From Planctomycetia bacterium (GTDB taxonomy: Bacteria; Planctomycetota; Planctomycetia; Pirellulales; UBA1268), in the NCBI GenBank assembly GCA_021414115.1, contig JAIOPD010000078.1, positions 1 through 38,923 on the forward strand: 38,923 bases of DNA, given 5' to 3'. The notes beneath the pieces are model-generated. The model saw only the letters and a list, made by a program, of their open reading frames with translations, made no database searches and was not told where the DNA came from. This document shows, piece after piece, positions 33,681 through 38,923 of the stretch (its first letter is position 1; each line of letters begins with the position of its first letter). The translations under genes and the position numbers were made by a program.

Positions 33681-34075
33681 TACGAGATTCCCCTAAAAGC
33701 GGCCGAGCGGACTCCCTTCCGACCGGCGCAGACAATCGTTCGTATCGACGTTTGCCCCACAAAGGGACAGCCGACACCGCACTGCATCCCCTGCACCGCC
33801 GAAAGCAAACGGTCGGAACTTTCGCCATTGATGCAGACCGAGACGGCAGGGGGCAAAAACAGGAATCTGGGAGCCATGGGCAATATGCACTGACTCAATC
33901 GCAGCTCGCCGCAGAGCTTGAGGCAAATGAACGGCCTAGAGAAGATGCGCAGTCTGCGATGCCTCTTGCGGCATAACCGCTCCAAAAGGACCTCATTTCT
34001 GGGCTTCTTCGCCCGGCGACTCGACCCCTACACTTCGCCTCCCGCACATCCGCGGGGCCCAGGAGATGCTGCTCG
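33681..34075. other. 395-bp gap, no convincing gene
   Basis: Lies between the starts of divergent genes. It looks less GC-rich than its surroundings and has short open frames (for example 33680-33985 minus, 33752-33976 plus) with no recognisable domain. A weak promoter candidate for the cvpA-like gene is TTCTTC (34005-34010), 18 bp, TACACT (34029-34034), with AGGAG before the ATG. It may hold regulatory sequence or a decayed gene. Confidence 0.4.
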
Positions 34076-34912
34076 ATGGCGATCGAAGGCTACGACCTTG
34101 TGATGCTCGGCATCCTCGCCGCCGCAGCAGTGCTGGGCTACTTCAAGGGGATTGTCTGGCAACTGGCCTGGATCGCCGGCATCGCCGCCAGCAGTTTCCT
34201 CGCCCTCCGGTTTAGCGGCTCCCTGGCCCCTCTCGTCGGCCAGCAGGCGCCCTGGAATCGGCTGATCGCGATGCTGGCGATTTACGTCGGCACCTCGCTG
34301 GCCGTCTGGCTCGTCTTTCGCGTGATCTCAGGCGCGATCAGCGCGGTCCATCTCTCGGCTTTCGATCATCAGCTCGGCCTGGTCTTCGGCCTGGCGAAGG
34401 GAGCGCTGATCTGCGTCGTGGTCACCTTCTTCGCCGTTACTCTGGCCCCTGCGTATCGCAACCAGATCGTCAGCAGCCGCAGCGGCCGGTTCGTGGCCGA
34501 GATCATCGTCCGAGCCGACGAGCTGCTTCCTCCAAACATCGCCGAGCCGGTGCAGCCCTTCGTCAAACAGTTCGAGGACCAGTTTCGGCAGCCGGCCGCC
34601 GGGCTCGCGGCGCCGCCGCCACCGGCCGGTCTGGCCCAGCCGTCCGCTTTCAAAGCCATCTGGGAGAGTGTCACCTCGCCGACAGCGTGGACGGGCAACG
34701 CCAGCGCACCAGCGGCATTGGGGCAGGGGGGACAGCAGGCTGTGCCCGCCGGCTTCGCGGCGCCGACCGCCTGGGGCGGCCCGGCGTCCGCACCAATGCA
34801 GCCAGCACAACCGACACCGCCGGCGACCAGCGGGTTTCAGAACCGGCCGCAGTACCAGCAGCCGCCGGGGCAGTTTCCGGTCGGCGCGCAGACGCCGCTT
34901 CCCATCCGCTGA
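34076..34912 (+). CDS. CvpA-family membrane protein with Pro/Gln-rich tail
   Basis: 278 aa. Residues 1-140 hold four hydrophobic helices (VMLGILAAAAVLGYFKGIVW, LAWIAGIAASSFLALRFSG, LIAMLAIYVGTSLAVWLVF, LVFGLAKGALICVVVTFFAV) with the FKG and GLAKG turns of the CvpA colicin V production family. Residues ~180-278 are Ala/Pro/Gln-rich and probably unstructured, ending QPPGQFPVGAQTPLPIR. CvpA proteins affect envelope homeostasis in other bacteria, mechanism unclear. AGGAG precedes the ATG. The following 243 bp have no gene. Confidence 0.82.
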   Translation: MAIEGYDLVMLGILAAAAVLGYFKGIVWQLAWIAGIAASSFLALRFSGSLAPLVGQQAPWNRLIAMLAIYVGTSLAVWLVFRVISGAISAVHLSAFDHQLGLVFGLAKGALICVVVTFFAVTLAPAYRNQIVSSRSGRFVAEIIVRADELLPPNIAEPVQPFVKQFEDQFRQPAAGLAAPPPPAGLAQPSAFKAIWESVTSPTAWTGNASAPAALGQGGQQAVPAGFAAPTAWGGPASAPMQPAQPTPPATSGFQNRPQYQQPPGQFPVGAQTPLPIR

Positions 34913-35155
34913 TGAGTTGCCCGCATGTCGCACCAGCACCCTCGGCAACGTTCCGCGAGTGACCATCCGCACGGCCGTCGATGCAGCATGGAGCACAGGG
35001 CCGCGACGACACGCGAGCCCTGACGAGCGACAGGGGAGCAGGGCGAATGAGCCTGGAAAACAAGGCCTCAACGCCTAGGGCCAAACGGACATAAGAGACA
35101 TTATCGGACGTTGGGGAGAGGGGCGGAATCGAGACTGATTGGCTATCCTCATCGC

Positions 35156-35536
35156 ATGTCTCACCTCCCTGCCACCGTCACACTCGCCGACCTCGTGGCG
35201 GCCGTCTGCCGGTTTCGCGATGCCCGCGACTGGGCGCAGTTTCACACGCCGAAGAACCTTGCCGCGGCGACCGCCATTGAGTCGGCAGAACTCCAGGAGC
35301 GGTTTCTGTGGAAGACCGACGCCGAAGTTGATCAGGATCTGGCCGACCCGGCCAAGCGGGCCGGCGTGGCCGACGAGATCGCCGACGTCGTGATGTTCGC
35401 GATGCTCCTCGCCGACCGGCTGGGTATCGACCTCGCCGAGGCGATCACCGCCAAGCTCGCGGCCAACGAGCAGAAATACCCCGTCGAGCTCGCCCGCGGC
35501 AACGCCCGCAAGTACACGGCTCTTCGCGGGGGCTGA
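35156..35536 (+). CDS. MazG-like nucleotide pyrophosphohydrolase
   Basis: 126 aa, single all-alpha MazG domain of the RS21-C6/dCTPase-like type. The metal-binding acids are IESAELQE (E42, E45) and ADEIADVVMF (E74, D77). FHTPKNLAAATAIESAEL and KYPVELARGNARKY are typical. It hydrolyses nucleoside triphosphates, often non-canonical dNTPs, to the monophosphate and so cleans the nucleotide pool; the exact substrate is unknown. The start 35156 is chosen because ~15 upstream codons are not family-like. The stop is 18 bp from the convergent HEPN gene. Confidence 0.85.
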   Translation: MSHLPATVTLADLVAAVCRFRDARDWAQFHTPKNLAAATAIESAELQERFLWKTDAEVDQDLADPAKRAGVADEIADVVMFAMLLADRLGIDLAEAITAKLAANEQKYPVELARGNARKYTALRGG

Positions 35537-35554
35537 GCCGGCGAGGCCGGCCGC

Positions 35555-35935
35555 TCAGCGAATCAACGGCTCCGCGAACGCCCGCAGGCCCCGGACCTGA
35601 TCGAGCCACTTCGCCCGTTCACCTTCGGCGACAGACTGGAGGGCGTCATAGCGGAAAGTCGTTCCAAACTGAGTCATTCTGGCGATCTGCGAGAGGTCCT
35701 CAGGCAATTGGATGCCGTCTTTGGCGAGTAACTCGATCAGAACGCGGAGGTTGTGCGTCCTGGGATACTCGACACCACGCGATGCCAAAACAGCTTTGAG
35801 CAACTTCTCAACTGCTTGCTGGGCATGGAAACCCAGCGTGTCGTCATCGACTTCCTGATCATCGAGCAAGCGCTCGAGCACAAGTTCGTCCTGCCGCGCC
35901 TTCCGCAACAGGATTTCTGGCCGGTCAGGCGGCAT
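35555..35935 (-). CDS. HEPN-domain protein (probable toxin/RNase of an MNT-HEPN pair)
   Basis: 126 aa starting MPPDRPEILLRKARQDE. The HEPN core is DDTLGFHAQQAVEKLLKAVL with GVEYPRTHNLRVLIELL; the R-x-H in PRTHNL corresponds to the conserved HEPN HxxH/RxxxxH region, here in the PF05168 form. In MNT/HEPN pairs the HEPN protein is an RNase or growth inhibitor silenced by the nucleotidyltransferase. It starts inside the end of the MNT gene (11-nt overlap), so the two are coupled. The frame is open to 36019, but the overlap region makes 35935 the likely start. Confidence 0.8.
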   Translation of the reverse strand: MPPDRPEILLRKARQDELVLERLLDDQEVDDDTLGFHAQQAVEKLLKAVLASRGVEYPRTHNLRVLIELLAKDGIQLPEDLSQIARMTQFGTTFRYDALQSVAEGERAKWLDQVRGLRAFAEPLIR

Positions 35936-36266
35936 AGAGCACTCGGCCTTCCTGGCGTGCGGCTCGCTCAACCGTGCCGGGCTGGTTGGCTCGCTCTTCG
36001 AATTCAGATTCGCTGACAAGGAGAATGTCTACCGGCATCAGAATTCCGGCCAGCGATCGGTCGAGCTCGATGATCTCCTCGTAGCGATCCCTGACGTGCG
36101 GCTTGATCACGAGCAGATCGACGTCGCTGCGATCATCGGCATCGCCGCGGGCCTGCGACCCGAAGAGAATGATCTTCGTCGGCTGCGCTACCGCCACGAG
36201 CCGCTCGACGGCGGCCTGCATTTTCTCGGGCGTCGGTGCCCAGATGGGCGTGTTCACCGTGGCCAT
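35925..36266 (-). CDS. Minimal nucleotidyltransferase (MNT), antitoxin-like partner
   Basis: 113 aa. The DNA-polymerase-beta-like motif FGSQARGDADDRSDVDLLV (residues 35-53) has the complete GS-x10-DxD pattern (G36, S37, D48, D50) that binds Mg-nucleotide. Its size and the adjoining HEPN gene are typical of MNT/HEPN modules, in which MNT can AMPylate the HEPN toxin. It begins 44 bp downstream of the CopG-like antitoxin stop on the same strand. Whether this pair is a toxin-antitoxin, a stress module or part of a defence island is open. Confidence 0.85.
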   Translation of the reverse strand: MATVNTPIWAPTPEKMQAAVERLVAVAQPTKIILFGSQARGDADDRSDVDLLVIKPHVRDRYEEIIELDRSLAGILMPVDILLVSESEFEERANQPGTVERAARQEGRVLYAA

Positions 36267-36309
36267 TCTCTCATGCTACCCAGGGGCATCGCGGCAAACC
36301 ACGTCAGAC

Positions 36310-36597
36310 TCACGCCGAAGTCGGCCGCGGCCGCTCGACGAGCCGGCCAGCGATGTACTTGTGCAAGATGCTCGAAATAAACGTTTGATAGGGAATCCCT
36401 TCCTCCACGGCGGCCCTCTGCAAGTGCGCGAGATCCCGGGCGGTGATCCGGATGTTCACACGCTTGTCCTTCCGCACGGTCGCCCGCGCGGCCGCCTGAA
36501 GTCTCGCCATGTCTTTGGCGGCAGTCGTGGGCCGCTTCCAATCTCCCCGTTCCACGGATGCCAGAAGCCGGGCTTCGTCACGATCGAGTTTCTTCAT
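36310..36597 (-). CDS. CopG-like antitoxin (COG5304 type), without its toxin
   Basis: 95 aa. Typical segments: KKLDRDEARLLASVERGDWK at the N-terminus and RVNIRITARDLAHLQRAAVE followed by EGIPYQTFISSILHKYIAGR at the C-terminus, a ribbon-helix-helix-like DNA-binding antitoxin. GGAG precedes the ATG at 36597. Its ATG overlaps (ATGA) the stop of a toxin remnant, the usual toxin-first order. The toxin is truncated, so the antitoxin is an orphan that may regulate or protect against related toxins. Confidence 0.85.
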   Translation of the reverse strand: MKKLDRDEARLLASVERGDWKRPTTAAKDMARLQAAARATVRKDKRVNIRITARDLAHLQRAAVEEGIPYQTFISSILHKYIAGRLVERPRPTSA

Positions 36598-36677
36598 TGC
36601 CTGTCTCCCAAATAACGTTTTGTCATTTTCCTGCTGGGGATGATCGTCTTCAAGAACAGCACGTTGCCGGAGCGCCG
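36594..36677 (-). pseudogene. Toxin C-terminal remnant (partner of the CopG-like antitoxin)
   Basis: Directly after the methyltransferase stop, the same frame encodes NVLFLKTIIPSRKMTKRYLG plus DRQ and a TGA that overlaps the antitoxin ATG. FLKTIIPSRK.T.YL is the C-terminus of the small (~90 aa, BrnT-like) toxins paired with this antitoxin family. Only ~25 codons remain; the upstream part, including any catalytic residues, is gone and replaced by the methyltransferase end. The codons (AAA ATG ACA AAA CGT TAT TTG) are much more AT-rich than the surroundings. Confidence 0.75.
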
Positions 36678-38923
36678 TCATGCCGGGGCGTAGCCGGAGT
36701 CGGTGCGGCGGGCGTGGCCGAGGGCCACGAGGGTGGCGAGGATTTCTTCGACCCGCGGCACCTTGGCGTTTTTGAACTGCCGGGCCACGTCGGCGGTCGT
36801 CACGAGGCCGCCCGCGGCTGCGAGCGCGGCACGCACGGCCCGTGTCTGCTCGGCGAGATCCTTGGGCCAGGCCTGCTTGGCCGCCTTCGCCACCTTCGCC
36901 GGTGGTGCCGCCCTGCCCGCTGACTTCTTCGCAGCCCCCCTGCCGCGGCGCGGTTTCGTTTCGGCGGCTGCGGCATCGGCTTCGTCGTCGCCGTCGCTGG
37001 CATCGTCGCTCGCATCAAGGACGTCGAGCTCCTGCTGGACGGCGCCGCTGCCCCCCTTGGCCTGAAACTCGGGTCGCAGCCAGCGGATGAGGCCCCGCTT
37101 CTCCTCGGCGGCCCGCTCGTGATTCAAAGCCACCAGCCGCTCCAGAATCTCGTCGTCCGAAAGCGACGTCGGCCAGTTGTAGGCGTCGAACACCGCCGCA
37201 TCGAGATCGTCGTGAATCTTTTTGAGCACGCTCACGAGGCCCCGCCTGCCGTGCCTTCCGATGGGCGTCGAGAACCTCGCCGAGTTCGCGGATGCGTTGC
37301 TGCTGGGCCTCGGTCGCGACCGGGAATGGAAACTTGGCAAAGCAGTCGGCGTGGTTATAGTTCGGCCGATCCTCAAGAAATGCGCCCGTCCGAAGTGCCC
37401 AGTCAGTATGAATCCGGCCCGAAAGCGTTCCGAGCATGAATACGTCATCGCTGGCAATGCTGATGATTTTCGCGTCGGGCAGAATATCGCCGTCGAGAAA
37501 CAGGAACACGCGATGAGCCGCTGTGCGGCACGTCCCGATTTATCGCGCCAAGCCCTCAACGGCTCGACGAAACCCAGCCACCGTCTCGCCAAACAGCCAG
37601 TACCGCTCGCGGCGATGGGCCCGCTTTTGCTGATCGCGAACAGGCTTCACGCGATCCAGCACGACCTGAAACGCCTCGGGGTGCGTCCCTCGTGCCTCCG
37701 GCTCTGTGAGGCCAAAGAAGTCGATCACGGAGACGCCACGGCTCACCTGCGTGATGTCTCGGCCATTTAGATACCGTCTGATGACCGCGGATTCCGGGCG
37801 AGCCTTGCGCAAACTAGCTGCTTCGCTTTCGGACAGCACAAACCCATCGCCGCACAATGCCATGCCTTGGAATGAAAGCGACGAGTTCCCCTTCAACGGA
37901 ACGAGCGTCGTCACCGACGTGCCCACAGTGAGTTCCGGGGTGATATGGCCTTGCTGCGTCTCGAACTGACAGACGACGGATCCGTCCGTTTCCTCATCGC
38001 TCAGCATCTCGGCAAAAACCTTCGTCAAGCTGCCGCCGAGTTGTCCTGACGCCCCCGATGTCATGGCAACGCGAACAGCAGCGCCATCAGCCGAATCCAC
38101 CCATGGATGGTCCGGAATCGCGAACGTGACGGACAATGGTTCATTTTTTTCTTGAATGTGCTCAGCAACTATCGCTCGATTGAGTGTTTGCGTGATCGAG
38201 TTCGTCGTGATCAGCCCGAATCGCTGCAGCCCCCCTGCTCTCGCGATTCTCGCGGCCTTGTCCCACCAATACATGACGTAATCTGCTGTGTCAGGCACTT
38301 CCTCGTACGTTGCTCGCAGCGTGGCTGTGTACTCATCTCCGAGCACCGTCCGCATTCGCTTGTTGCCAATGAACGGCGGATTGCCCACCACAAAATCCGC
38401 CTGCGGCCATTCGGCCTTCCGCGGGTTCACGTAGCGGTCGACGGCCACGCGGGCCGTGTCATCCGGCACGTCCTCGCCCGTCACCGGATGCTTTTTCGTG
38501 GTCACGCCGTCCCACCGCGTGACAGGTTTTCCGTGCTCGTCGCGGACGAGCTCCTTCTTGTCGTATTCAAGCAGCGCGTCGCGGCATTCGATGTTGCCGT
38601 AGGCCTGCAGGATCGGCTCCGAAAAACTCTCCGGGCTCTTGCGGTCGCGCAAGTGCCACTGGAGCCAGCCGATCCAGAGCACGACTTCCGCGATCGCGAC
38701 GGCCCGCGGGTTGATCTCGATCCCGAGGAACTGCTTGGGATCGACCGTCCGCTCCATGTGCTCGAGATCGGTCTGCGTTTCGCCCAGCTGCGCGAGCCAG
38801 TCGCGGGCCTCGGCCTCGATCTCCTTGAGCTTGACCATCGACACATAAAGAAAGTTGCCGGTGCCGCAGGCGGGGTCGAGCACCTTCGTGGCCGTGAGCC
38901 CGTCGAGAAACTTCCGGGCCTCC
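36678..38923 (-). pseudogene. N6-adenine DNA methyltransferase (large, Eco57I/MmeI-like), disrupted; 5' end outside window
   Basis: Reads in from the window edge with EARKFLDGLTATKVLDPACG (SAM-binding motif I DPACGTGNF) and later VVGNPPFIGN (catalytic NPPF), FGLITTNSI, VSVIDFFG. An in-frame TAA at 37540-37542 replaces the Tyr expected in LAR-Y-IGT; the same frame resumes as HRVFLFLDGDILPD. A second lesion is a C4 run at 37240-37243: dropping one C restores QAGLVSVLKKIHDDLD and the tail AVFDAYNWPTSLSDDEIL, LIRWLRPEF. The C-terminus (~60 aa) looks winged-helix. It belongs to a class I SAM-dependent methyltransferase family often in restriction or defence loci. The toxin remnant abuts its stop. 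The lesions could be sequencing errors. Confidence 0.82.

Noticed and set aside
33680-33985. A 101-aa minus-strand frame ahead of the YdjM-like gene
   Set aside because: Cys-rich and basic with no domain, and it ends on the next gene's start. More likely non-coding.
34913-35155. Searched for a tRNA or small RNA in this gap
   Set aside because: No cloverleaf, no conserved TTCGA arm and no clear terminator was found.

Overview
The window is high-GC, densely coded DNA that most resembles a planctomycete of the Pirellulales type. The pointers are a DUF1598-type secreted protein, an FHA-GAF-sigma54 activator, an unusual AAA+/von Willebrand A pair, several Cys- and Pro-rich lipoproteins, and genes resembling methanofuran biosynthesis (H4MPT-linked C1 chemistry is known in planctomycetes). 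The placement rests on protein resemblance read by eye; no rRNA or tRNA gene was found.

Left part (1-8600): the first residues of an ABC ATPase and a lipoprotein gene on the minus strand, then a pyrimidine operon on the plus strand (pyrB, pyrC, a NYN-domain nuclease-like gene, overlapping or 1 nt apart). A sigma54-dependent activator (minus) and a DUF1598 secreted protein (plus) diverge from a shared upstream region.

Middle (8600-17540): nine minus-strand genes follow one another from a SufR-like Fe-S regulator with its own promoter: nuoB, sufC, sufB, sufD, a Rieske-SufT fusion, then three genes resembling mfnD, mfnF and mfnE of methanofuran biosynthesis. Fe-S assembly and a C1 cofactor pathway thus appear co-transcribed.

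Centre-right (17540-34900): AAA+ ATPase plus VWA protein, deoC, a class I aminotransferase, a TlpA-like thioredoxin lipid/envelope-side protein, and three envelope proteins, two of which share a domain. Then a LolA-like secreted protein, pdxA, a membrane protein, a ZIP metal transporter, a YdjM-like membrane hydrolase with a poly-Gln tail, and a CvpA-like protein.

Right end (35150-38923): a decaying defence or stress island. It has a MazG-like pyrophosphohydrolase, an MNT/HEPN pair, an intact CopG-like antitoxin whose toxin survives only as a C-terminal stub, and a large DNA methyltransferase gene broken by one nonsense codon and one frameshift.

Gene ends, mostly convergent ones, carry three families of dispersed repeats. 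The most striking (module B) is a 132-bp element with inverted ends of 18-25 bp and internal hairpins whose paired positions covary between copies, so it looks like a structured element that may be undescribed.
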